In this document: positions 34,101-41,264 of the stretch, piece by piece
Position numbering within the stretch: position 1 is the stretch's first letter
Layout: each line of letters begins with the position of its first letter
Origin: Thalassotalea euphylliae
GTDB lineage: Bacteria; Pseudomonadota; Gammaproteobacteria; Enterobacterales; Alteromonadaceae
Assembly: GCF_003390395.1 (NCBI RefSeq)
Contig: NZ_QUOV01000001.1
Coordinates: forward strand, 3,596,001 to 3,660,000
Reading direction: 5' to 3'
DNA: 64,000 bases
Notes under the pieces: model-generated
Told to the model about the DNA's origin: nothing
Databases searched by the model: none
Seen by the model: only the letters and a program-made list of their open reading frames with translations
Program-made: the position numbers and the translations under genes

Positions 34101-35505
34101 CTGATAACGCGCCGCGATACACTCTGACTTCATCCATATCACCGGTAAAGCGATTGGCCGTTTCGCCGCCATCTGTTTCACCACCAATTGAAGCTGGGCC
34201 GGATGCTGTCCCCCAATTACCGGTGTAGGTATTAATGGTGCTGCCACCTGTTATTTGTTGAGCGACCCCATTCACATAAATCTGACGAGTTTTATTCGCA
34301 CTATCGTGCACCGCTGCAACGAATGTCCAAGTATTAGCAGGAATTGAGCTCGCGGTATCAACGCTAATGGGATTTACGCCACGAGAGTAGAATCTTAACC
34401 GGCCATTGCCAGGGTCGCCAAGGCTAAAACCGTAGCCTCTATCTGAGTTGTTTTCATCATCAATAAAGATACGAGAGCCGCGGTCTAAGTTACTAGGGTT
34501 TATCCATGCGGTAATCGTAAAACTGCCTTGCAAATTGTCAAAATTACTGGGCAACTCTACGTAATCATTTACCCCGTCAAAACTGCCATAGCGACATGTT
34601 CCAGGATCCCCAGTTAACGCTGGTAGAAGTTCACTGGTAACCGCGCCATTAATAGCGGTTGCACTAAAGTTACCCGTTTGATCGGCTACTTCTCCCGCAA
34701 AGCCATTCCAACTTTGCTCATCCATACGATAGTTTGCTAACAGTCGCACACAGTCATCACAGCGCACTTCAAAATTGTCATAACGAACGTCATTATCGTT
34801 GTCGTAGGAGTATAGACCCGTTGTTTGTAGCGATGGAATCTCATTTGAAGACAATACGAGCGACATATTGTTGCCCCCTGCATTGCCTAAACATACGCCT
34901 GTGCCATCACTGGTCACCACCACTTTCATGGTGAAATTGTTGCCTGCACTTGTTCCTGTGCTCGGCGCACTATCGAGCAGGATTGGAACGCCGCCGGCTA
35001 CTTTCACTAAATCAAGTTGTCGGTACGTACCTGGAAATGACGTGTTATTTCGGTAGCTAGTGCCAATTTTTGTCCAACGCGCTAAGTAATAGTTACGTTC
35101 GTCTTGATAACCAAAAACAATACCTAAGTCGTTGTTTGTTGGGCGGGAGGCATTAGACGTGATATTGGTAGTGATACTAAATTGGCGTGCAAAATCGGTA
35201 CCTAATGAACCAAAGTCATAAGCAACCATACCAAATTCGTTGTCGTTGCCCTGAATATTTAAACGGTTGCTGCGAATATTAAACGTTAGCGACTCTCGCC
35301 CATTGCCGGTGTTGAGAATTGAATCATTCGGCCAGTTACTTACCGTGCGATTAAAGTCGACTCGACTCCATAGCCCTTGATCACTACTAAAATTATCAAA
35401 TGTGACTTGTTCAAAGCTATCTGCTGCATCGCAAGTAATGGCAGCTTTGGCGGAAATAGGCACTAAGCTTAGTAGCAAGGTGAATAACCAGAAACAATAA
35501 CGCAT
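31144..35505 (-). CDS. mshQ: MSHA biogenesis protein MshQ with two LamG-like domains
   Basis: Last gene of the minor-pilin cluster; a large exported protein of 1453 aa. It has a signal peptide (about 1-22). A concanavalin/LamG-like fold lies at about 275-460 (SFDGVNDYVELPSNFDN, then TAWINPSN) and a second at about 485-715 (ISFWFNSD, then WYYVTATWNYPDDRFELYVD). A long beta-rich C-terminal part corresponds to the DUF6701 region typical of MshQ. There is no GFTLIE motif, so it is not a pilin. A pilus-associated or tip-located adhesive role is inference from its domains and position. The ATG overlaps the mshP stop by one base. The stop lies inside a palindromic repeat. Confidence 0.9.
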   Translation of the reverse strand: MRYCFWLFTLLLSLVPISAKAAITCDAADSFEQVTFDNFSSDQGLWSRVDFNRTVSNWPNDSILNTGNGRESLTFNIRSNRLNIQGNDNEFGMVAYDFGSLGTDFARQFSITTNITSNASRPTNNDLGIVFGYQDERNYYLARWTKIGTSYRNNTSFPGTYRQLDLVKVAGGVPILLDSAPSTGTSAGNNFTMKVVVTSDGTGVCLGNAGGNNMSLVLSSNEIPSLQTTGLYSYDNDNDVRYDNFEVRCDDCVRLLANYRMDEQSWNGFAGEVADQTGNFSATAINGAVTSELLPALTGDPGTCRYGSFDGVNDYVELPSNFDNLQGSFTITAWINPSNLDRGSRIFIDDENNSDRGYGFSLGDPGNGRLRFYSRGVNPISVDTASSIPANTWTFVAAVHDSANKTRQIYVNGVAQQITGGSTINTYTGNWGTASGPASIGGETDGGETANRFTGDMDEVRVYRGALSGAQINNIFQERHPCPTSSLLAHYTFEQSDISGQIDDMSGGDNHATNIGGLLDTDSKFCRGFDSAGENASTAISNAFRSSLDIDEDVGARGTISFWFNSDINWNAGRERVLFDASCNGNPNCGSARDKYFVLEIAANGRLKFSFEDSRDRDFSFQESSSSSRTADTWYYVTATWNYPDDRFELYVDGNLRAGLNFNTNGQMSDLNQIVFGDNASNYARGDASNFPSTRSSQGRFDEVKIYNKVLTQAEIQADMLVGTDCVDDKRVFQIRHDGLGLTCEPEAIQIVACTNGDCTNIDSAITTDVTLAINGGLTRTISLTNGQSPALNNANRAEINYNQAGNATLSLNLGADNTFECGDLGGNTQSCDIAFATAGFVFDGIKNGTAGLPIQNVTLEAKQDNGSGQCQTLFANQNRTVDLALSYLTPNNQGSNPYTIGGKVIPDISSGYEDVNLSFDANGKATLPSNIHNDAGQVQLAARYIQPANLPTQPGFTLLGNSGAFWVKPHYINILVEKNDGSALDGTTADSLIRHVASTPFKVTFEAVNYGGSTTINYQPSNLQINLQRTGPTDAAAVEGILNLPALADITSGTPANVTNSVAQPLFSAGKYETSLAKYSEVGLVTLDVSDTNFGDQTPALIVDGGLWNANSLSETTAIDIGRFIPAYFIQTVKVDANAIPAIDNHGTLTSVEPQVNWVYSGQEDASGDGSIRYQQQPTITITAYNSDDEVTQNYIGDFMRLSQSKITIELPTEDSKNGKLSNTKLAISKAEIITNNQLFARIEKGEVDYELSTMDNFAYAHEENAEIPPFEPEFTMTVTRIEDDDGVTANSRQSITPKPFVNSSNETFSVRFGRLVIDNSFGPETSNLRQNIYVEFLNDSNVYQLNTDDSFTVLELTDLSLSNIDMPSLPSPATSVESLSTLTLSGGEFTDFSLLAPGANNQGQTNVIYESPTWLKYDWDETLIHDDNASAIATFGRYRGNDRIIYWREVN

Positions 35506-36005
35506 TACAAACTTCTCGCTTCTACTTCAATGGTTCTTAGGGTTTGAACTTCACCAGCAGTACATTGCCCACTTGCCGTGATTCGATAATAAGTGACCCC
35601 ATCAACAACAAAATCATTACAGCTAAGTGCACTAACACGGCAGCCATTTAAACCACCTACACTACTCAAGCTATTAAGCACGCTTGGAATAGTATTGTCG
35701 CTGCTTCTGTTGGTTACAGGATCTGGCACACCACAACGTTGGGTGCTGGCAGATACAGGGAAGATCATTGATAAACGCTGTTGTGCGCCCACATTGGCAG
35801 CTTGGTATGCGCGAGTTCCTAACACTTCATACGCAACTGATTGAGAAGATGTTGCTATCATACGCGTCATTGCTGTACCCAGTAACAACATCACCACTAA
35901 CACAAAAATCGCTAAAATAAGTGAACTACCATGCTGTTTAGCTTTAGTTTTATTAAGGGAATATTTTGAATTTCTTTGACGGATTAAGCGATAGTTAAGG
36001 TACAT
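35505..36005 (-). CDS. mshP: MSHA biogenesis protein MshP (PilX-like minor pilin)
   Basis: Minor pilin-like protein of 166 aa. The N-terminus is basic and leads into a GSSLILAIFVLVVMLLLG hydrophobic helix (about residues 26-45). This is the PilX/MshP version of the prepilin signal, lacking the usual Glu at +5. The C-terminal part has paired cysteines. It overlaps mshO by 11 bases and mshQ by one, so it is translated as part of the mshCDOPQ block. Confidence 0.88.
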   Translation of the reverse strand: MYLNYRLIRQRNSKYSLNKTKAKQHGSSLILAIFVLVVMLLLGTAMTRMIATSSQSVAYEVLGTRAYQAANVGAQQRLSMIFPVSASTQRCGVPDPVTNRSSDNTIPSVLNSLSSVGGLNGCRVSALSCNDFVVDGVTYYRITASGQCTAGEVQTLRTIEVEARSL

Positions 36006-36801
36006 TCAACACCTGCACTTCATTGTTAAAGATCACTTGTTCGCCACCACGGTTAAATCTGAGGTCCGCACGTGTAATTGCATTTCGAAATTGAGATGGC
36101 GTTGCTAATTCAAATGGTGCGTAATCTGGAATGGCATCACTAGGGTTGTTATTCGGTATTTGTAAGTTTTGCGCCATTAATACGCGATTTAGCACATTGT
36201 TGACCTGTTCATAGCGATAAAGCTCTGTGTTTTCAACACAATACCTTATGGATTGACTAATAAAATATAAGCGCTGTGTTGGTGAATCTTCAGCAAAGTG
36301 AACATTTGTCGGGACATCAAGCTCAACTGTACCTGTATCAGCATTTGCTGCAATATTCACACTATCGACAGGATAAATATAACGAGTATTACTGGCATAC
36401 AAGTCGGTTTCATTTATCGGATAGACAGCAACACTATGATTGTTATTTACATTGTTAGCCCCGCTAAAATTGATAATGCTTAGGGTATCACTAGCGGGCT
36501 CTGGCGCTACCGGAATGTCTTGGTAAATAGTACTTGCCACAATCGGCATAAACTCAACACACTGCACATTCACGCTGGAAAAGTTAGCTCGAATACTGTT
36601 TGGCAATGCCTGTCGCAATTCTCGATTTAAACGCTCAACTGCAAAGCGTGCGCTAGCTATCAATTCATCACGCGCAGAAACTTCAGCATAGGCTTGGCTA
36701 CCAAGGCGAATAAAACTGCCAATACCAACAGAAGTAATACCTAATAATACGATTACCATGACCATTTCAATCAAGGTAAAACCACGGCCACGACTTAGCA
36801 T
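35995..36801 (-). CDS. mshO: MSHA minor pilin MshO
   Basis: Type IV prepilin-like protein of 268 aa with a short leader and the canonical processing site RGRG/FTLIEMVMVIVLLG, which would be cleaved and methylated by the prepilin peptidase. The PulJ/GspJ-like part contains ARFAVERLNRELRQALPNS. Minor pilins of this group are thought to prime pilus assembly. Its ATG shares one base with the mshD stop. Confidence 0.9.
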   Translation of the reverse strand: MLSRGRGFTLIEMVMVIVLLGITSVGIGSFIRLGSQAYAEVSARDELIASARFAVERLNRELRQALPNSIRANFSSVNVQCVEFMPIVASTIYQDIPVAPEPASDTLSIINFSGANNVNNNHSVAVYPINETDLYASNTRYIYPVDSVNIAANADTGTVELDVPTNVHFAEDSPTQRLYFISQSIRYCVENTELYRYEQVNNVLNRVLMAQNLQIPNNNPSDAIPDYAPFELATPSQFRNAITRADLRFNRGGEQVIFNNEVQVLNVP

Positions 36802-37469
36802 TAGAAGTTTACCTTGTAGGTTGAGAACGCAATAATTTCTCCGTCTGGTGCTCTAACTTCGACACCAATACGCTTTGCGACAGCATAGCCATTATCATTT
36901 ATACCGTCGTAGTTGCCATCATAAAAAACATTGATTGCCACTCGAAAATTACGATAGATATCCGAGGTATAAGGCGCTTTACCCCAGTTAACCAAATTTG
37001 CACATGTTAGGTCAAAAGACTGCTCAGGATTAGACGTGTCGTAGCATTGAAAATCATCAACATCATTGTAGTTTTCACGCGTTTCTTGGTTAGGTATTAC
37101 ACCATCAGGCCCTAATGCGCCTGCGCTTGAGCATGTGCTGCTACTGCATCGCACAATGCCCCCAACATGATCAGAGTTTTCATCAAACGAGCGCGCCAGT
37201 ATTTCATTCATCACAGTTTGCCCAAGCTCAGCGGCGCGTATTTGGTGTAACTGATTAGCACTTTGTACTGTCGTTGGAATAACAAGGCTGGTAATCACAG
37301 AAAAAGAAATCGATAACACAACAATGCCAATAATCAACTCAATCAAGGTAAAACCCTTGGTTTTTTTAAGTTGAAGTTTACCTAATTGGTTAAATTTATG
37401 ATTGTCCTGCAGTCCAGCTTGCTCACTAGACAAGCAAGTACTAGATAAGTGGATTCGTCTACTGGGCAT
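36801..37469 (-). CDS. mshD: MSHA minor pilin MshD
   Basis: Prepilin-like protein of 222 aa with processing site KTKG/FTLIELIIGIVVLSIS. The leader before the glycine is about 38 residues, much longer than in MshA or MshB. No in-frame ATG lies closer, so either the long leader is real or a non-ATG start is used. The start overlaps the mshC end by 11 bases. It follows the GspI/PilV-like pattern of a minor pilin in the priming complex. Confidence 0.88.
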   Translation of the reverse strand: MPSRRIHLSSTCLSSEQAGLQDNHKFNQLGKLQLKKTKGFTLIELIIGIVVLSISFSVITSLVIPTTVQSANQLHQIRAAELGQTVMNEILARSFDENSDHVGGIVRCSSSTCSSAGALGPDGVIPNQETRENYNDVDDFQCYDTSNPEQSFDLTCANLVNWGKAPYTSDIYRNFRVAINVFYDGNYDGINDNGYAVAKRIGVEVRAPDGEIIAFSTYKVNF

Positions 37470-38019
37470 GAATATACCCCTGAGATTCGATTAAAATAGT
37501 CAGCGTTTCAGTGCCTTTTATCTCAATGCTGCAATTATTACCGCAACTGGGTACACCCCATTTATCAAAACTAATTAATCCATTAGATGCTGATGTAGAG
37601 AAGGTCACATTGTCACTAGCAGTAAGTTCAGTTAGGCGGGTAAAGTCATTGTCGCGATCGCCAAAATCACTCGTAAAGCCATTACAATTAGCATTATCAG
37701 GAATACCTAAACGCGTGCTGTCAATAAGAATGCGATTACACGCACTAGCATCTTGATTCATCGCACGTTGCTGAGCATTACGCAGTATTGCGATAGCTTG
37801 GGTGCGATAGCTATATTCTTCAAAGCCATCAGAGCCAGTAAAGCGAGGTAAGATAGTTGCAGCTAAAACGCCAATAATAATAATAGTGACAATCAACTCT
37901 AGCAGTGTAAAACCGACTTGAGCGTTAAGTGTGCTGAAACTTTTAGGTAATGCAGATTTATCGATAGAGAGTGTATCTCGCCTAGCGCAGTTAGTTATTT
38001 TCAACGAATTATTGTCCAC
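37459..38019 (-). CDS. mshC: MSHA minor pilin MshC
   Basis: GspH/FimT-like minor prepilin of 186 aa with processing site QVG/FTLLELIVTIIIIGVLAAT. The leader is unusually long (about 35 residues). The start is GTG (38019) with an AGGAAAGG-type site upstream. It is the first gene after the mshA terminator and has its own candidate promoter (38082-38109), so mshCDOPQ can be a separate transcript from the mshB-mshA pair. Confidence 0.88.
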   Translation of the reverse strand: MDNNSLKITNCARRDTLSIDKSALPKSFSTLNAQVGFTLLELIVTIIIIGVLAATILPRFTGSDGFEEYSYRTQAIAILRNAQQRAMNQDASACNRILIDSTRLGIPDNANCNGFTSDFGDRDNDFTRLTELTASDNVTFSTSASNGLISFDKWGVPSCGNNCSIEIKGTETLTILIESQGYIHAQ

Positions 38020-38081
38020 GCCAGCTACCTTTCCTTACTCATGCGACAATCTTGAGCGACAAATAACGTTCGATTAACGTA

Positions 38082-38109
38082 TTTATACTATTGATTAGTA
38101 TACTGTTAA
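38082..38109 (-). promoter_or_regulatory. Candidate promoter of mshCDOPQ
   Basis: On the minus strand TTAACA (38104-38109, 5 of 6 to consensus) is followed after 16 bases by TATAAA (38082-38087, 5 of 6). It lies between the mshA terminator and the mshC start, which is where a promoter for the distal block would be needed. Confidence 0.55.
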
Positions 38110-38162
38110 CAATGCAATAGTCCAAATTGCTAAACTAGTCCCAAGACTACTAAATCTCAGAT

Positions 38163-38194
38163 AAAAAAAGAGGGCTAAAGAGCCCTCTTTTTTA
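38163..38194 (-). terminator. Strong intrinsic terminator after mshA
   Basis: Arms AGAGGGCT and AGCCCTCT (38169-38176 and 38181-38188) pair around a 4-base loop. T-runs follow on both strands. It lies just past the mshA stop and should end the abundant major-pilin message. Confidence 0.95.
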
Positions 38195-38211
38195 TTTATT
38201 ACTACCAGTTG

Positions 38212-38721
38212 TTATGTACAAGGTGTAGGTTCAATAGTCGGGCGACCGTTTGCTGCGTTAACTTCAGTATAAACGATAGAACAATTGTTACCAATCGCTT
38301 GACCAGAGCTTGGCTCGCGACCTTGCGGGTATATTACAACTGATTTAGGTGTTCCTGTGATTTCATGAAAAGTAAAATCAGTGTCGTCGTCGGCATTACT
38401 GATATCTAGATCTAAAATCAATTGCAAGTTAGCAGCTGTTGCTTCTGGATATCCAAACAAAATATCAACATCACCAAAGTTGGTTGTTACATCTTCATCA
38501 GCTGCATTTGAATCTTGGTTACCCTCTACTAATGACTTGCTATATACTAGTGTTGCTGCACCTTCTAAAGCTGCCTCAACACCATTTAGTACAGAATTTT
38601 GTGCATCATCTTGCAGATCAATAAATCTAGGCGCTGCAGTAGCAGCTAAAATACCTAAAATAACAATTACAACGACGAGTTCAATTAAGGTAAAACCTTT
38701 TTGCTTCTGTAATGTTTTCAT
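38212..38721 (-). CDS. mshA: MSHA major pilin MshA
   Basis: Major subunit of the mannose-sensitive haemagglutinin type IV pilus, 169 aa. A short leader precedes the classical site QKG/FTLIELVVVIVILGILAAT. APRFIDLQDDAQNS follows, as in MshA of Vibrio and Shewanella. Two cysteines (NNCSIVY and near the end, TPCT) bracket the C-terminal disulfide loop, and the middle is Asp/Asn-rich. It lies 50 bases after mshB and is followed by a strong terminator, as expected for a highly expressed pilin. Confidence 0.94.
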   Translation of the reverse strand: MKTLQKQKGFTLIELVVVIVILGILAATAAPRFIDLQDDAQNSVLNGVEAALEGAATLVYSKSLVEGNQDSNAADEDVTTNFGDVDILFGYPEATAANLQLILDLDISNADDDTDFTFHEITGTPKSVVIYPQGREPSSGQAIGNNCSIVYTEVNAANGRPTIEPTPCT

Positions 38722-38771
38722 AATACGACTCTTTATTTATTAATAATTAACGTTTTTATCTTAAGACTATA

Positions 38772-39407
38772 TTAGTTGTTAATATAAACAACTACGGAGC
38801 TATTCGCAGGATTGTAGGTAAATAAATTACCCGTGCCAGTTGCTGCCCCTGCTGTTGGCGCAATAAAGTTACCGTTAGCATCTTGATTGAGTGACTCTTT
38901 TAAGTAAAAAGCACAAATATTAGAGCTGGCTGGCGGCTGATTGGCAATAATAGTTGCTAAGTAACTTGCACCACTATTGTTATTTAAATTGCCAATGGTT
39001 GATTCTATGACCGGAGGCTGCTGCAAAATATTCTGCCAAATTTGTACACAATTGCTCACGTCAAAAGCTGCGCCTAGCGTTGCGCCATCGGTTAAGCCTG
39101 TCACATAACCTGGTCTAACGTTCGCTTGGTTGTTCGCAGGAGTTGTTAGTACAAGATTAACGCCATCATAGTTGACTGAGTTAACCGTTGCATTGTTAAT
39201 ACTGCTCTGTGGGCGCCCTTCCGCTTCCCACTGCGCTCTCACCAGTGATACCGCAGTAGCAAAGCCACCTGCCATACCTTCAATATTGGCTTGTTTAGCT
39301 TGGTCGGTTAAATCTAAAAACTTTGGAATAGCGGTTACCGCTAAAAACCCCAAAATAACGACCACAATAACCAACTCGATTAATGTAAAACCTGATTGTT
39401 TTTTCAT
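38772..39407 (-). CDS. mshB: MSHA pilin MshB
   Basis: Second MshA-like prepilin, 211 aa, with processing site KQSG/FTLIELVIVVVILGFLAVT. The next block IPKFLDLTDQAKQANIEGMAG is close to MshB proteins. A disulfide pair is likely between the cysteines in VSNCVQIW and SNICAFYL. It sits between mshF and mshA, its conserved place. Whether it is a minor or alternative major subunit cannot be told from sequence. Confidence 0.9.
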   Translation of the reverse strand: MKKQSGFTLIELVIVVVILGFLAVTAIPKFLDLTDQAKQANIEGMAGGFATAVSLVRAQWEAEGRPQSSINNATVNSVNYDGVNLVLTTPANNQANVRPGYVTGLTDGATLGAAFDVSNCVQIWQNILQQPPVIESTIGNLNNNSGASYLATIIANQPPASSNICAFYLKESLNQDANGNFIAPTAGAATGTGNLFTYNPANSSVVVYINN

Positions 39408-39431
39408 GGGAACACCCGTTAATTCCGTATC

Positions 39432-39448
39432 TTGCTAGATTCTAGCAA
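39432..39448. repeat. Inverted repeat upstream of mshB
   Basis: TTGCTAGA (39432-39439) and TCTAGCAA (39441-39448) are perfect 8-base arms around one base. The repeat lies 25 bases before the mshB ATG, in the short gap after mshF. It could be an operator for the pilin genes or a small hairpin; it lacks a T-tract. A TAGAAT hexamer on the minus strand overlaps it as a possible -10. Confidence 0.5.
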
Positions 39449-39529
39449 CGAATTGTTACATAAGTCACTGACTTTTCGCCTAACTTTAGGTCATTTTCAG
39501 CACAAAAATAGATACCAGCTTGTATTAGG

Positions 39530-40021
39530 TTATAGCAGTACTTTACCGCTATGTCGCTGATAATCAAAATACTGCCCTTGGGCAAAATAATATCGACAGA
39601 CTTTATCTATGCTCAAGTCCTCATTATTTTCTATCGCTATCGGCTGGGTATTTAGCTCCAATACTGAAATAGGCTGATTTAGTAATTCCAGCGGCATATC
39701 CAGCACCAACTGCCAAATAGCTTCGCAGTTTACGCCATCTGGCCAACCAAATTGATTAACCTTTACTTTATTGGTTTGTCCTAAATTATCACGTAACTCG
39801 ATAACCTGTGGGCGACCATCCATCAACCATTGGCCATGAATCGCATTGACTTTGGTGGTAAAGCGATTCGCCAAGGCACGAAAGCCTGCTTCCTCAATCG
39901 AGCTTTCTTGCTTAAAAAAAGCATATAGAAAATTCGCCATTAGCAAGGTAATCAATACGCCAATAATAATTAACTCAAGCACGGTTCGCTCTTTGTGCTC
40001 TGCCACTACTTGCTTAAGCAT
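39530..40021 (-). CDS. mshF: MSHA biogenesis protein MshF
   Basis: Small protein of 163 aa with an N-terminal membrane helix (about residues 14-31) and a periplasmic domain that has two cysteines. The prepilin-like N-terminus reads RTVLELIIIGVLI and lacks the canonical GFTLIE cleavage site. The fragment WLMDGRPQVIEL resembles the RAQWEAEGRPQ region of MshB, suggesting it arose from a pilin. It is identified by position between mshG and mshB. Its ATG shares one base with the mshG stop. Confidence 0.8.
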   Translation of the reverse strand: MLKQVVAEHKERTVLELIIIGVLITLLMANFLYAFFKQESSIEEAGFRALANRFTTKVNAIHGQWLMDGRPQVIELRDNLGQTNKVKVNQFGWPDGVNCEAIWQLVLDMPLELLNQPISVLELNTQPIAIENNEDLSIDKVCRYYFAQGQYFDYQRHSGKVLL

Positions 40022-41256
40022 TACTTACCTTGAAATGCTGAAGCCATATCCCACATTGGCGTAAATATACCAAGTGCGAGTACCAGTACCATTGCCGCAA
40101 CAATCACCAGTAAAATAGGTTCAATTCGCGCTGTTAGTGTACTTAAATCATAATCAACTTCGCGTTCATAATAATCACCCACTTCTTCAAGCAGTTCATC
40201 AACGCGGCCCGTTTCTTCGCCAACCGCCACCATTTGTAATACTAGTGGTGTGAATAAAGTGCTAGTGAGTGACGTGCGTAACAGGCTTTCACCACTTTCA
40301 ATACCTTGGCGCATTTTGATAATTTTATCGCGCATATAATCGTTATCAACGGCATCAGCGACTAGGCTTAGGCCAGAAGTCATCGGCACACCCGCTTTAA
40401 GTACTATTGCGAAACTATGGGTAAAACGCGACAAAATTGAGCGCTCAATTATACTACCAACAACAGGAATTTTTAGTTTGCGTTTATCCCATTGATAGCG
40501 TCCTGCCTCCGTTTTCACATATGCCCGTATACCGATAATGGCGGCAATCAAGCTAGCTAACATATGAGGCCAATAATCAAGGAAGAAGTTTGAACTATTG
40601 ATCAATAATTTAGTGGCAAATGGTAAGTCTGCACCTAAACGGGAAAACATGTTTGCAAAGGTCGGGATAACAAAAATGTTGAGGATGACAATGGCGATAA
40701 CAACCGCCGCAACCACAAAACTAGGGTAGCGTAATGCTGACTTTATTCTTTTTCGCGTTTCTTGTTCGCGCTCAAAGTAGGTCGCTAATTTTAAAAATGA
40801 ACCATCTAATTGACCGGTATTTTCGCCTACATGAATAATCGAAATAAACAAAGAGGAGAAAACCCTTGGGTGCTGATTAAGCGCGGAAGACAACGCATAA
40901 CCGCCTTCAAGCTGGCTAGCAACTTCAGCGAGCACTTTGCGCAGCTTTGGTGATGCACTAGATTCTGCTAAACCATTAATGGCTCGCAAAATAGGAACGC
41001 CAGAGCGCATTAATGCGTACATTTGGCGACACAGTACTATCAGATCATCCAGTGCCACTGGCGAAAAACCCAATAGCTCGCCAATATCAATATTTCCCGT
41101 CGATACTTGCTGGTTTTCTTTCCCTTGTTCAATCGATACAGGCGTAATTTGCTGACGCGCTAATAGCTCAGCCACCGCATTAGCAGTGGTTGCTTCTAAT
41201 GAGCCTTTTACTTGACTACCTTGCGCATCACGCCCGATATAGTTAAACATTGCCAT
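40021..41256 (-). CDS. mshG: MSHA pilus inner-membrane platform protein MshG
   Basis: PilC/GspF-family polytopic membrane protein (411 aa) that forms the assembly platform with the MshE ATPase. It has the two T2SF-F repeats (about 70-195 and 275-395) with three membrane helices. The blocks LRSGVPILRAINGLAESS and LKAGVPMTSGLSLVADAVDN are the paired family signatures, and EETGRVDELLEEVGDYYEREV is the conserved C-terminal one. It follows mshE after 8 bases. Confidence 0.95.
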   Translation of the reverse strand: MAMFNYIGRDAQGSQVKGSLEATTANAVAELLARQQITPVSIEQGKENQQVSTGNIDIGELLGFSPVALDDLIVLCRQMYALMRSGVPILRAINGLAESSASPKLRKVLAEVASQLEGGYALSSALNQHPRVFSSLFISIIHVGENTGQLDGSFLKLATYFEREQETRKRIKSALRYPSFVVAAVVIAIVILNIFVIPTFANMFSRLGADLPFATKLLINSSNFFLDYWPHMLASLIAAIIGIRAYVKTEAGRYQWDKRKLKIPVVGSIIERSILSRFTHSFAIVLKAGVPMTSGLSLVADAVDNDYMRDKIIKMRQGIESGESLLRTSLTSTLFTPLVLQMVAVGEETGRVDELLEEVGDYYEREVDYDLSTLTARIEPILLVIVAAMVLVLALGIFTPMWDMASAFQGK

Positions 41257-41264
41257 GATTTAGA

